A stretch of 64,000 nt of DNA from Pseudomonas sp. (GTDB lineage Bacteria > Pseudomonadota > Gammaproteobacteria > Pseudomonadales > Pseudomonadaceae): NCBI GenBank assembly GCA_007713455.1, contig VMRT01000004.1, positions 124,001-188,000 of the forward strand, in the 5' to 3' direction. The notes under the pieces were generated by a model. The model was not told the DNA's origin and searched no databases. It was given only the letters and a program-made list of their open reading frames with translations. The translations under genes were made by a program, and so were the position numbers. Below, piece by piece: positions 43,709-51,425 of this stretch. How positions within the stretch are numbered: the first letter of the stretch is position 1; each line of letters opens with the position of its first letter.

Positions 43709-44107
43709 TCAGCTCAGCGCCCGTAGCAGTTCGTTCTTGCGCATCTTCGAGCGGCCACGAATGTCCCGCTCGCGGGCCTTTTCCATGAGCTGGTCGCGGG
43801 TCATGTCGGCAAGCGCCGTGCTGGTCGATGTCGAGCTTCGTGCCGAACCCTTGTTTGGTGATTTGCCCTGGCGGGCATCGGCTGCGCGGTGGGCCGAGTC
43901 CTTGCGCTCAGCCCGCTTGGCGGTCTCGCCCTTGCTCCTGCCCGAGCCCCCTTTGCGTTCTCCGCCGCCGGATTGCTTGTTGACCGTCGCCCATGCGCGC
44001 GCTTCGGCCTCGTCCTCGGGGACGCCACGCTTCTCGTAGCCTTCCTCAATGTGTTCGGCCTTGCGTTGCTGCTTGTCGGTGTACTTGGTTTTTTCTCCAC
44101 GAGGCAT
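43709..44107 (-). CDS. basic protein with C-terminal Rho_N/SAP-like motif (annotated in pseudomonads as plasmid stabilization protein)
   Basis: 132 residues. The N-terminal part, MPRGEKTKYTDKQQRKAEHI then EEGYEKRGVPEDEAEARAWA, is a conserved block. A Lys/Arg/Ser/Gly-rich disordered linker follows (about 45-100), and the C-terminal helix-extension-helix motif MTRDQLMEKARERDIRGRSK...ELLRAL resembles Rho_N/SAP DNA- or RNA-binding modules. Despite the common label, nothing here indicates a plasmid. AAGGAG precedes the ATG at 44107, which is preferred to the longer frame. Confidence 0.8.
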   Translation of the reverse strand: MPRGEKTKYTDKQQRKAEHIEEGYEKRGVPEDEAEARAWATVNKQSGGGERKGGSGRSKGETAKRAERKDSAHRAADARQGKSPNKGSARSSTSTSTALADMTRDQLMEKARERDIRGRSKMRKNELLRALS

Positions 44108-44174
44108 GCTGGTCTCCTTCAAGGGGAGCGTTGAATGCACAGGCCCGAAGCGTGCTCGCGCCTGTGCCCGGCTG

Positions 44175-44516
44175 TCAGCGATGCAGTTTGCGCTGGTTTT
44201 CCTCAAGCTGATCGCAGGTCAGGAAGCCCTGGCCGTCCACGCGGCCGGAGCCATCGAAACTGACGTAATAAGGTTGCTGATGGCCATCGCGATTGAGGAT
44301 GTAATCGTGGCAGACGCCTGGCACTACAGTGCGAGCTGCGGCCTTCGAGGGCTCCCCACCGATGGCCAGTACCTGCTCCTGAGACATGCCGGTCTCCACA
44401 TCGCGTACCAGTGGCTCGTCACGGAAGGTGATGCGGTCTACCGGGTTCTGCACATTGCCGGAACAGCCGGCGAGCAGCACGACAGGGGCGAAGATGTAGA
44501 TGGCGCGCTTGATCAT
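44175..44516 (-). CDS. osmE: osmotically inducible lipoprotein OsmE
   Basis: 113-residue lipoprotein with lipobox LLAGC at residues 15-19 and a SmpA/OmlA (BamE-like) fold. The motifs VRDVETGMSQEQVLAIGGEPS and VPGVCHDYILNRDGHQQPYYVSF match OsmE of E. coli and Pseudomonas, an osmotic-stress-induced protein of unclear function. Part of a group of stress-type genes on the minus strand. Confidence 0.88.
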   Translation of the reverse strand: MIKRAIYIFAPVVLLAGCSGNVQNPVDRITFRDEPLVRDVETGMSQEQVLAIGGEPSKAAARTVVPGVCHDYILNRDGHQQPYYVSFDGSGRVDGQGFLTCDQLEENQRKLHR

Positions 44517-44598
44517 GGGAGTGCCTCGTTGCGTATGGACGTTACCTTTATGGCCATACGGCGTCCGGCAAGGTTCAACGGATCAGCGGGCGACGGTA

Positions 44599-45912
44599 TC
44601 AACGGTCATCAGGGGTGACGCGCCAGACCACGTTGCCGACATCGTCGGCCACCAGCACGGCCCCGGTCTTGTCCACGGCGACGCCTACCGGGCGACCCAT
44701 TGCCTCTCCTGCCTCGTTGACGAAGCCGGTCAGCACATCCTCTGCCTGCCCAGCCGGCATGCCGTCGCGGAAGGGGATGAAAACCACCTTATAGCCACTG
44801 CGCGGCTTGCGGTTCCAGGAGCCGTGCTGACCAACGAACGCGCCGTGGCGGTAGTGCTGCGGCAGCAGCGTGCCTTCGTAGAAGGCCAGGCCGAGCGAGG
44901 CAGTATGCGCGCCCAGTGCATAGTCCGGGACAATGGCACGCTGGACCAGATCCGGCCGCAGGGGTTGCACGCGCTCATCGATGTGCTGGCCGAAGTAGCT
45001 GTAGGGCCACCCGTAGAATCCGCCGTCCTGTACCGACGTCATGTAGTCCGGCACCAGATCGCTGCCGATCTCGTCGCGCTCGTTGACGGTGGTCCATAGC
45101 GCTCCGCTGTCCGGTTGCCAGGCAAGGCCATTGGGGTTGCGCAGGCCTGAAGCGAACAGACGCATGCTCCTGGCTTGCGGATCCACCTCGAGAATCGCTG
45201 CGCGGTTCTCTTCGGCCTCCATGCCGTTCTCGGCCACATTGCTGTTGGAGCCGCTGGTGACATAGAGGCGGCTGCCGTCCTGGCTGGCAATGACGTTCTT
45301 GGTCCAGTGGTGATTGATCGGCCCAGCGGGTAGGTCCACGACCTTCTCGCCGTTCGCAGTGATACGGGTGGTGCCGGGCGTATAGGGAAAGCGCAGCAGC
45401 GCGTCCGTGTTGGCGACGTAGAAGTGGTTGCCTACCAACGCCATACCGAACGGGGAGTTGAGGTTTTCCAGAAACACCGTGCGCTGTTCCGCCACGCCAT
45501 CGCCGTCACGATCGCGCAGCAGGGTGATGCGGTTGGCGCTGGGGCCTCCGGAGCCAGCGCGGGCCATGATCTTGCTGGCAATCCAGCCGCGCAGTCCCTG
45601 GCTCTGTTGCTTCGGCGGTGCGTCCGATTCCGCCACGAGCACATCGCCATTGGGCAGCACATGGAGCCAGCGGGGATGGCCCAGGTCACGGGCGAACGCC
45701 GCCACGCGCAGACCGGCCGCCGGCTGCGGCTTGCCATCTTGCGGCCAGCCTTTGGCGGGGGCGATGTGCACCGTGGGCAGGACTGTCTTGTTCGGCTCGG
45801 GCAGCGCCGGTGTCGGGCCGTATCCGGATTCCACCGGAAGCTTGGCCGTTTCGCTGCAACCTGCCAGAGCAGCCAGAACGGCGCCGGTCAGAAGAATACG
45901 GAAGTTGGACAT
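44599..45912 (-). CDS. PQQ-type sugar dehydrogenase (sorbosone dehydrogenase-like) lipoprotein
   Basis: 437-residue exported beta-propeller protein of the GSDH/soluble glucose dehydrogenase family. A lipobox LAALAGC lies in the signal peptide. Propeller motifs are [62 protein letters not shown] and [18 protein letters not shown]. The true substrate of most members is unknown, and PQQ use cannot be confirmed from sequence alone. Confidence 0.85.
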   Translation of the reverse strand: MSNFRILLTGAVLAALAGCSETAKLPVESGYGPTPALPEPNKTVLPTVHIAPAKGWPQDGKPQPAAGLRVAAFARDLGHPRWLHVLPNGDVLVAESDAPPKQQSQGLRGWIASKIMARAGSGGPSANRITLLRDRDGDGVAEQRTVFLENLNSPFGMALVGNHFYVANTDALLRFPYTPGTTRITANGEKVVDLPAGPINHHWTKNVIASQDGSRLYVTSGSNSNVAENGMEAEENRAAILEVDPQARSMRLFASGLRNPNGLAWQPDSGALWTTVNERDEIGSDLVPDYMTSVQDGGFYGWPYSYFGQHIDERVQPLRPDLVQRAIVPDYALGAHTASLGLAFYEGTLLPQHYRHGAFVGQHGSWNRKPRSGYKVVFIPFRDGMPAGQAEDVLTGFVNEAGEAMGRPVGVAVDKTGAVLVADDVGNVVWRVTPDDR

Positions 45913-45944
45913 GGCGAAATCCTTGGGCAGTGGAGTGGCGTTCG

Positions 45945-46463
45945 TTAGCGCGGCTGGTCCGGGTGGCGACGCTTGCGCGCGGCACGCAGGGCAGTATGCC
46001 GCTCCAGCCGTGGCATCAAAGCAAAGATCGCCAGCGCCAACAGCGTGCTCATTACGGCCGTTGCTTCATGCCCGAGGCCGACGGCGACACCGATCGCGGC
46101 CGTAAGCCAGATGCCCGCGGCGGTGGTCAGGCCCTTGACGTCTTCCGCGGAGTCGCCCTTGAGGATAGTCCCGGCTCCGAGAAAGCCAATACCGGTAACC
46201 AGGCCCTGAATCACCCGGGAAATGTCCTCGAGGCTCATGCCCGCCTGCACCGGCACCAGTACGAACAACGCTGCCCCAAGCGCAACCAGCATATGGGTGC
46301 GCAAGCCGGCGGCCTTGCGTCGGCGCTCGCGTTCATAGCCGAGCAGGCCGCCGAGAATCGACGCGATCAGCAGACGGCTACTGACGCGGGTCGCGTCCTC
46401 CAGGTCGGTGATGTCGGAGAACTCCGACGCGATGGTGTAGGAGATGCTCGCCCACCACTCCAT
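45945..46463 (-). CDS. MgtC/SapB family membrane protein
   Basis: 172-residue membrane protein with four hydrophobic segments and the MgtC hallmark [18 protein letters not shown]. The N-terminal [17 protein letters not shown] is also conserved. The short C-terminus means the extra cytosolic domain of Salmonella MgtC is absent. MgtC proteins are linked to low-magnesium survival and control of F-type ATPase. The ATG at 46463 is preferred because GGAG lies six bases upstream; 46475 would be a TTG. Confidence 0.88.
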   Translation of the reverse strand: MEWWASISYTIASEFSDITDLEDATRVSSRLLIASILGGLLGYERERRRKAAGLRTHMLVALGAALFVLVPVQAGMSLEDISRVIQGLVTGIGFLGAGTILKGDSAEDVKGLTTAAGIWLTAAIGVAVGLGHEATAVMSTLLALAIFALMPRLERHTALRAARKRRHPDQPR

Positions 46464-46520
46464 GTCCTTCTCCAAGCCAGGCTGGTTCTGATTTGGATAC
46501 GCGAGGCGGCGGGGGGTTCG

Positions 46521-47543
46521 CTAATCGGTGACCTGGAAACGCAGCATGCCGATCATCTGGCCTGCTTCGGTAACGACACGTACTCGCCAGCGGCCCGATG
46601 ATTTTTCCGGGAAGTTGCGCTTGTGGGTCCAGGCGCGATAACCGGCTTCGCGGCCGCCGCTGATCTCAAGCGCGATACGGTCGACGCGCCGGCCGTTGTG
46701 GGTCCACTCGTGGAAGATGCGCTCCTTCAGGCCGCGCGGTGCGTTGATGGCGGTATAGGCGTAGAGGCCATTTGCGTGCAGTTCTGCGCTGGTGATTTCG
46801 CGCAGCCCCTTACCGGGTTTGCGTTGCCGATCATCGAGGCTCATGGTCACGGCGACATCGGTCAGCCACAGGGTTGCCGGGGGCACCCAGGTCCGTCCCA
46901 GCCAACCTGCGGCACCCAGCGCCACCGCCAGCAACAGGATGCCGGGCCACGTGCGCCAGTTCGAGCGGGGAAACAGTCCGCTGAGGCTCGGCAGGGCCAG
47001 CACTACTGCGACGCCCAGCGCCAGCTGATAACTCTGCGGGGTGGACAGATGAAGGATGATCGGCAACGCGGTCAGCAGGACGGCGAACAGCGTCAGCGCG
47101 TGAAACCCCAGGTAGACCCAGCGCCGCGGTGCCAGCCATTTGTAGTACAGCGGATCGATCAGCGAAACGAGCGCGGCGGCGCCAAGCAGGCCGGTGAACA
47201 GGGCTTGTCCGCTGTTCCAGGTGGTGGTGATGGCAAAGAACGGAATGATGAAGAACAGGCTTTCCTGATGCACCATCTGGGTGGCATAGCGCAGCAGCGG
47301 TCGTGGCACCTGCCAGCCGAACCAGCGCTGCAGGCTGCGCCGCAGGCTCGACTCCAGCACCAGCCAGAGCCAGCTCACCAGCATCACCAGGGCGACCACC
47401 TTGGCCAGGCCGGCGTGGCGTTCCACCAGAACGAAACTCGCCACCCCGGAAACGAAGCCGAACAGCGCAACCGTACCTGGATAGCGCCGAATCAGGCGGC
47501 TGGCCAGGTCGAACAGGCGTGATAACAGCGGCTTGAGTTGCAT
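46521..47543 (-). CDS. membrane protein with C-terminal DUF2914-like domain (DUF5924-type)
   Basis: 340-residue protein. The N-terminal two thirds hold about seven hydrophobic segments (residues 20-235). The periplasmic-looking C-terminal part (LTDVAVTMSLDDRQRKPGKG...GRRVDRIALEISGGREAGYR...SSGRWRVRVVTEAGQMIGMLRFQV) matches the DUF2914 pattern. Function unknown. Same strand as, but separate from, the MgtC gene. Confidence 0.7.
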   Translation of the reverse strand: MQLKPLLSRLFDLASRLIRRYPGTVALFGFVSGVASFVLVERHAGLAKVVALVMLVSWLWLVLESSLRRSLQRWFGWQVPRPLLRYATQMVHQESLFFIIPFFAITTTWNSGQALFTGLLGAAALVSLIDPLYYKWLAPRRWVYLGFHALTLFAVLLTALPIILHLSTPQSYQLALGVAVVLALPSLSGLFPRSNWRTWPGILLLAVALGAAGWLGRTWVPPATLWLTDVAVTMSLDDRQRKPGKGLREITSAELHANGLYAYTAINAPRGLKERIFHEWTHNGRRVDRIALEISGGREAGYRAWTHKRNFPEKSSGRWRVRVVTEAGQMIGMLRFQVTD

Positions 47544-47707
47544 GATGGTTCGGGTCCGGATACGGCGTGCTTATCAGAAGTATCGAGCACAGGCGGGCTG
47601 GTGCAAGCCCGCGGTCGAGACCCTTCGCTTGTCGAGGGCGGATGGTACAGCGGGCGCGCCCCGCTGGTGTGGCAAGGCGCCCCTGTTTGGCGTATTTCGC
47701 AGGACGA

Positions 47708-48193
47708 TCAGTCGCTCTCTTCGATCACCTGCTGTACCGCCTCGGGCTGCTCTGGCATCGCCGATGAGTGGTGACTGGTGATCAGCCACTGTCCGGCGTC
47801 GGCGAACCACTTGTAGGTAAAGGTATAACGCGCCGGCACCGTCTTGCCGTCGCCCAGCTTGAAGCTGTAGAGCCCGGTATCGAGCGCGCTGTTGCAGTCG
47901 ATCATGATCATTCGCGAGACAACTTCGCCCTTCGGTTTCAGCGCCAGAAAGTGCTCGAAGTAGTCGAGCTTGGCTTCCGCCGTCTGCCGCGGCGTGTTGG
48001 ACACGGTAGGCAGCAGCATCGAGTCAGGTGCGTAGTTTTCCACCACGCGTTTTGGATCGCCTGATTGCACATCTTCGTTCCAGCGATCGAAAAGCGCGGC
48101 GACCTGCGCTTCGTTGGTGCCATGACAGGTCGGGTCGTCCGCCAGCGCAGCCAGCGGGGCGAGGGAAAGCAGCAGGGGGAGGGCGTATTTCAT
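47708..48193 (-). CDS. exported SnoaL-like/DUF4440-type protein (SgcJ/EcaC family)
   Basis: 161 residues with a cleavable signal peptide (MKYALPLLLSLAPLAALA). The mature part is an NTF2-like cone fold: EAQVAALFDRWNEDVQSGDPKRVVENYAPDS and the ending YTFTYKWFADAGQWLITSHHSSAMPE are typical. Such proteins bind small ligands or associate with kinases elsewhere; no specific role can be assigned. The ATG at 48193 is the start that gives the signal peptide. Confidence 0.8.
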   Translation of the reverse strand: MKYALPLLLSLAPLAALADDPTCHGTNEAQVAALFDRWNEDVQSGDPKRVVENYAPDSMLLPTVSNTPRQTAEAKLDYFEHFLALKPKGEVVSRMIMIDCNSALDTGLYSFKLGDGKTVPARYTFTYKWFADAGQWLITSHHSSAMPEQPEAVQQVIEESD

Positions 48194-48311
48194 AGTGTCA
48201 CTCGTAGCCGGTGGTCGATTGCGGATGTCTCCGCAGCGGTACTGCACAGCATGGATACGTCATGCAGACTTGTGACCGTCCGCTGCTGCGCTCATTCCCG
48301 CCAGCGGTCGA

Positions 48312-48788
48312 TCAGGGCTGCAGCGCCGACTCGATGGCTTCCCGGACATCGCTATAGGAGCGCGCTGCATCCGCTGGCAGGCGGACCTGCGGTAACCCGA
48401 TGGTCTCGCACAGTCGATCCATGAATTCCTCATCGGTGTCAGGGTCGTGCAGGTTGATGACGCAGACCGGCTGAAGATCGGCCCTGTCGCACAGCACGAA
48501 ATCGAAGCGCGTGGTCGCGATGCGGTTGGTGGCGCGGTACCAGTACGCCCGTCGGGCGATGGCGGTGACTTCCACAACGTCCGCGACGCTTACCTTGGGG
48601 AAGATCAGATAGCGCTCGCCGACCGTGCGTTGCAGCATTTCCAGCAGCTCGCGTTCCGCTGGCGAGAACAGTGGCGCCTTGATGCGATAGGGATATTGCA
48701 GCGCGGGATGGTTGAGCTGCCGGTTCTTGACGAAGAAAACCAGCACGAAGATGACGAACGCCACCAGTGTCAGGGCCAGCCAGCTCAT
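48312..48788 (-). CDS. DUF2726 domain protein with N-terminal membrane anchor
   Basis: 158 residues. One N-terminal membrane segment (MSWLALTLVAFVIFVLVFFV) is followed by a DUF2726 domain: APLFSPAERELLEMLQRTVGERYLIFPKVSVADV and ATTRFDFVLCDRADLQPVCVINL, a restriction-endonuclease-like core. Function unknown. A gap with DnaA-box clusters lies upstream of its start. Confidence 0.8.
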   Translation of the reverse strand: MSWLALTLVAFVIFVLVFFVKNRQLNHPALQYPYRIKAPLFSPAERELLEMLQRTVGERYLIFPKVSVADVVEVTAIARRAYWYRATNRIATTRFDFVLCDRADLQPVCVINLHDPDTDEEFMDRLCETIGLPQVRLPADAARSYSDVREAIESALQP

Positions 48789-48904
48789 GGATGTCTGTCC
48801 TGATGCAGCGATTGATGCCTTGTTGATGAACCCATGGTGTAAGCCTCGGAATTAGACGAGCGATGCTTTTGTTGAGTCCAGCACGTTCGATTCGTTCGGC
48901 TACC

Positions 48905-48939
48905 TTATCCACTACAGCTGTGGGCCGAGTTGTGGATAA
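48905..48939. promoter_or_regulatory. DnaA-box cluster A
   Basis: TTATCCACT (48905-48913, one mismatch to TTATCCACA), a degenerate inverted box TGTGGGCCG (48919) and a perfect inverted box TGTGGATAA (48931-48939). Offsets from the first box are 14 and 26 bp. Confidence 0.55.
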
Positions 48940-49076
48940 CCCTTTAGCTGCTTGCTGCAGCCTTAGTGGTACTAGCGATCGAGCCTATTGATCGAAAATT
49001 GTACGTTTGCAGGTTCAAGGCTTCTGAAACGCCGTATTGCCCGCACATGCGTACACCAATAGGTCGAAGCGAGCGC

Positions 49077-49111
49077 TTATCCACTTTTGCTGTGGATGCG
49101 CATGTGGATAA
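49077..49111. promoter_or_regulatory. DnaA-box cluster B
   Basis: TTATCCACT (49077-49085), inverted TGTGGATGC (49091-49099, two mismatches) and perfect inverted TGTGGATAA (49103-49111). Offsets of 14 and 26 bp are the same as in cluster A. Confidence 0.55.
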
Positions 49112-49193
49112 CATGGGGAGGCTGAGCTGCGGCCTGTGTGGTGAGTGGCCTGCAGCTCGGAGAGTGAAATTTGATCAGCTGGATTCAGCCAGA

Positions 49194-49781
49194 TCACAGC
49201 GGCGAATTTTTGGCCCAGCGACTATGAGTGGGCGGTTGCCAGGCATCCAGCAACTCTATGAGCGCCTGCGACTCGTCACTACGTTGCAACATCTCGCGGT
49301 GCTGTGAGCGGACGAATCCCTCTTCGACGAGGTGATCGAGGAAGTGACTGAGCTTGCTGTAGAAGTGGTTGACGTCCAGCAACCCGAGCGGTTTGGGGTG
49401 ATAGCCAAGCTGGCCCCAGGTCCAGACCTCGAAAAGCTCTTCCAGCGTACCCAGCCCGCCAGGTAAAGCGATGAAGGCATCCGCGAGCTCTGCCATCCGC
49501 GCCTTGCGGGCGTGCATGCCGTCGACCACTTCCAGCCGAGTGAGGCCGGTGTGGCCGACCTCGGCATCTTTCAGGCTCTGCGGAATGATGCCGATCACCT
49601 CGCCACCGGCGGCCATGGTGGCGTCTGCCACCACCCCCATCAGGCCGACGGCGCCGCCGCCGTAGATCAGCCGAATGCCGTTGGCCGCCAGGGTGCGGCC
49701 GAGATCCTGGGCTGCTTGTTCATAGATGGGGTTCGAACCACGGCTGGCGCCGCAGAAAACGCAAATGGAACGCAAGGTCAT
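49194..49781 (-). CDS. LOG family protein (TIGR00730, cytokinin riboside 5'-monophosphate phosphoribohydrolase-like)
   Basis: 195-residue Rossmann-fold enzyme. Family members hydrolyse nucleoside 5'-monophosphates at the N-glycosidic bond. The signature motifs are GGGAVGLMG and [16 protein letters not shown], preceded by [20 protein letters not shown]. Full length. It stands alone, with paired DnaA-box clusters in both flanking gaps. Confidence 0.92.
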   Translation of the reverse strand: MTLRSICVFCGASRGSNPIYEQAAQDLGRTLAANGIRLIYGGGAVGLMGVVADATMAAGGEVIGIIPQSLKDAEVGHTGLTRLEVVDGMHARKARMAELADAFIALPGGLGTLEELFEVWTWGQLGYHPKPLGLLDVNHFYSKLSHFLDHLVEEGFVRSQHREMLQRSDESQALIELLDAWQPPTHSRWAKNSPL

Positions 49782-49853
49782 CGTTTACTCCGCTCGTAGG
49801 GCTGGCGGAAGGGTACGCGGGCATGGTCGAACGGCCAAGCGTGCTGGGCGATG

Positions 49854-49931
49854 TCAGCGGCCGTTCAATGCACCTCCACTGGCGCACGCGTAATTGGCAA
49901 ACAGGCTCTCGAGCAGATGGCGACTGGACAT
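49854..49931 (-). CDS. possible 25-residue peptide, hypothetical
   Basis: The minus strand reads MSSRHLLESLFANYACASGG then ALNGR and TGA. GGAGGAGA lies seven bases before the ATG, a near-ideal ribosome binding site that would be surprising by chance. No family recognised; no clear promoter identified. Confidence 0.35.
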   Translation of the reverse strand: MSSRHLLESLFANYACASGGALNGR

Positions 49932-50040
49932 GGACGATCTCCTCCGTCGGTTGATGCGCTGATGCTAAGAACAGGGCGCTCCCGGCGCTCTTAGATTCTC
50001 GACATTGCCGTGATAGCACTTGCGCTATTTGCCGCTACAT

Positions 50041-50075
50041 TTATCCCCGATAGTTGTGTGCCGTTCTGTGGATAA
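50041..50075. promoter_or_regulatory. DnaA-box cluster C
   Basis: TTATCCCCG (50041-50049, two mismatches), inverted degenerate TGTGTGCCG (50055) and perfect inverted TGTGGATAA (50067-50075). Again 14 and 26 bp offsets. Confidence 0.5.
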
Positions 50076-50239
50076 CCTTGGGAAGGTCTGTTCCAGGCGA
50101 AGCGGCGCGGGACTTCCAGCAGTATGTGCGTTTTTTGCTCAGTCCCGCTTGATGCGACCACGGGCCGCATAACAGAAGGCCTCGCACGTTCATAGGCAAT
50201 ATGTGAGGTGCCATTTCACGATGGTAGTGATCGCTTCAG

Positions 50240-50262
50240 TTATCCACGATGGCTGTGGATAA
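50240..50262. promoter_or_regulatory. DnaA-box cluster D
   Basis: TTATCCACG (50240-50248, one mismatch) and a perfect inverted TGTGGATAA (50254-50262) at the 14 bp offset. The 26 bp position holds only a weak TGTGAGTTG. Confidence 0.5.
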
Positions 50263-50476
50263 CGCTGTGAGTTGTTTGGGCAAATACGCCGCTGGGCCAG
50301 TGATGGCACGGCTGTCGGCGGTATGAATAAAAAACGTCCAGAACATTGGCGGCGGAGCAGCCCATCCTCGACTCTTATGCACTGGCATTCATTTCCGGGC
50401 GGTTGGTTGTCGGGTCCCGGCGCCTGATCGACACTCGGCGCTCCTGAATTCATCCAAGACCGCTGAGGGAGTACGC

Positions 50477-51388
50477 ATGACTGATGCCATCCGCTTCGAA
50501 GACAAGGTAGTGATCGTGACCGGAGCCGGCGGCGGGCTCGGGCGGGCGCACGCGCTGCTGTTCGCCCGCCACGGTGCGAAGGTCGTGGTCAATGATCTGG
50601 GCGGCAGCACCCAGGGCGATGGAGCCAACAGCTCCGCCGCCGACCGTGTGGTGGAGGAAATTCGCCAGGCGGGCGGCACCGCTGTCGCCAATCATGATTC
50701 GGTAACCGATGGCGATCGCATCGTGCAGCAGGCCCTCGATTCCTTCGGCCGCATCGATGTGGTGGTGAACAACGCGGGCATCCTGCGCGACAAGACCTTT
50801 CACAAGATGGAAGACGCCGACTGGGATCTGGTCTATCGGGTGCATGTCGAGGGCGCCTACAAGGTCACCCGTGCCGCCTGGCCACACATGCGCGAACAGA
50901 ACTACGGGCGGGTGATCTTCACCGCTTCGACCTCCGGCATCTATGGCAACTTCGGGCAGTCGAACTACGGCATGGCCAAGCTCGGTCTGTACGGCCTGAC
51001 CCGCACGCTGGCGCTGGAAGGGCGCAAGAACAACGTGCTGGTCAACGCCATCGCGCCCACCGGCGGCACGCGGATGACCGAGGGGCTGATTCCGCCGCAG
51101 GTGTTCGAGCAGCTCAAACCCGAACTGGTGAGTCCGTTGGTGGTGTATCTGGCTAGCGAGCAGTGCCAGGAAACCTCCGGCCTGTTCGAGGTGGGTGGCG
51201 GCTGGATGGGCAAGGTGCGCTGGGAACGCAGCCTTGGCGTCGGCTTCGACCCGCAGGCCGGCTTCGATGCCGAGGACGTCGCGGCTCAATGGCAGCAGAT
51301 CTGCAATTTCGAGAATGCCGCGCACCCGGCCGACAATATGGAAGCGTTGCAGGAGATGATGGCCAACCTGCAAAAATACGCAGGCTGA
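50477..51388 (+). CDS. short-chain dehydrogenase/reductase, MFE-2-like 3-hydroxyacyl type
   Basis: 303-residue NAD(P)-dependent SDR. The cofactor loop is VTGAGGGLGRAHALLFARHG with VVVNDLGGSTQGDG, the NAG motif is VVNNAGILRDK, and the catalytic Tyr-Lys pair is YGMAK with the Ser in TASTSG. The DLGG and RDKTFHKM features are those of the (3R)-hydroxyacyl-CoA dehydrogenase part of peroxisomal multifunctional enzyme 2, suggesting an acyl-CoA substrate (inference). Starts after GAGGGAG. Confidence 0.87.
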   Translation: MTDAIRFEDKVVIVTGAGGGLGRAHALLFARHGAKVVVNDLGGSTQGDGANSSAADRVVEEIRQAGGTAVANHDSVTDGDRIVQQALDSFGRIDVVVNNAGILRDKTFHKMEDADWDLVYRVHVEGAYKVTRAAWPHMREQNYGRVIFTASTSGIYGNFGQSNYGMAKLGLYGLTRTLALEGRKNNVLVNAIAPTGGTRMTEGLIPPQVFEQLKPELVSPLVVYLASEQCQETSGLFEVGGGWMGKVRWERSLGVGFDPQAGFDAEDVAAQWQQICNFENAAHPADNMEALQEMMANLQKYAG

Positions 51389-51425
51389 CCTATGGCTTGC
51401 GCTGCCGGGCAATCCGGGAGCGCAT

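Larger units (their letters stand above)
48789..49193. other. intergenic region with two DnaA-box clusters
   Basis: No convincing gene in 405 bases. It holds the box clusters at 48905-48939 and 49077-49111 described separately. Confidence 0.6.
49782..50476. other. intergenic region with two DnaA-box clusters and a possible 25-codon ORF
   Basis: No standard-size gene in 695 bases. It holds the small ORF at 49854-49931 and box clusters at 50041-50075 and 50240-50262. Confidence 0.6.

Noticed and set aside
48966..49307. 113-codon plus-strand frame
   Set aside because: It runs over a DnaA-box cluster and the antisense end of the LOG gene, without a ribosome binding site.
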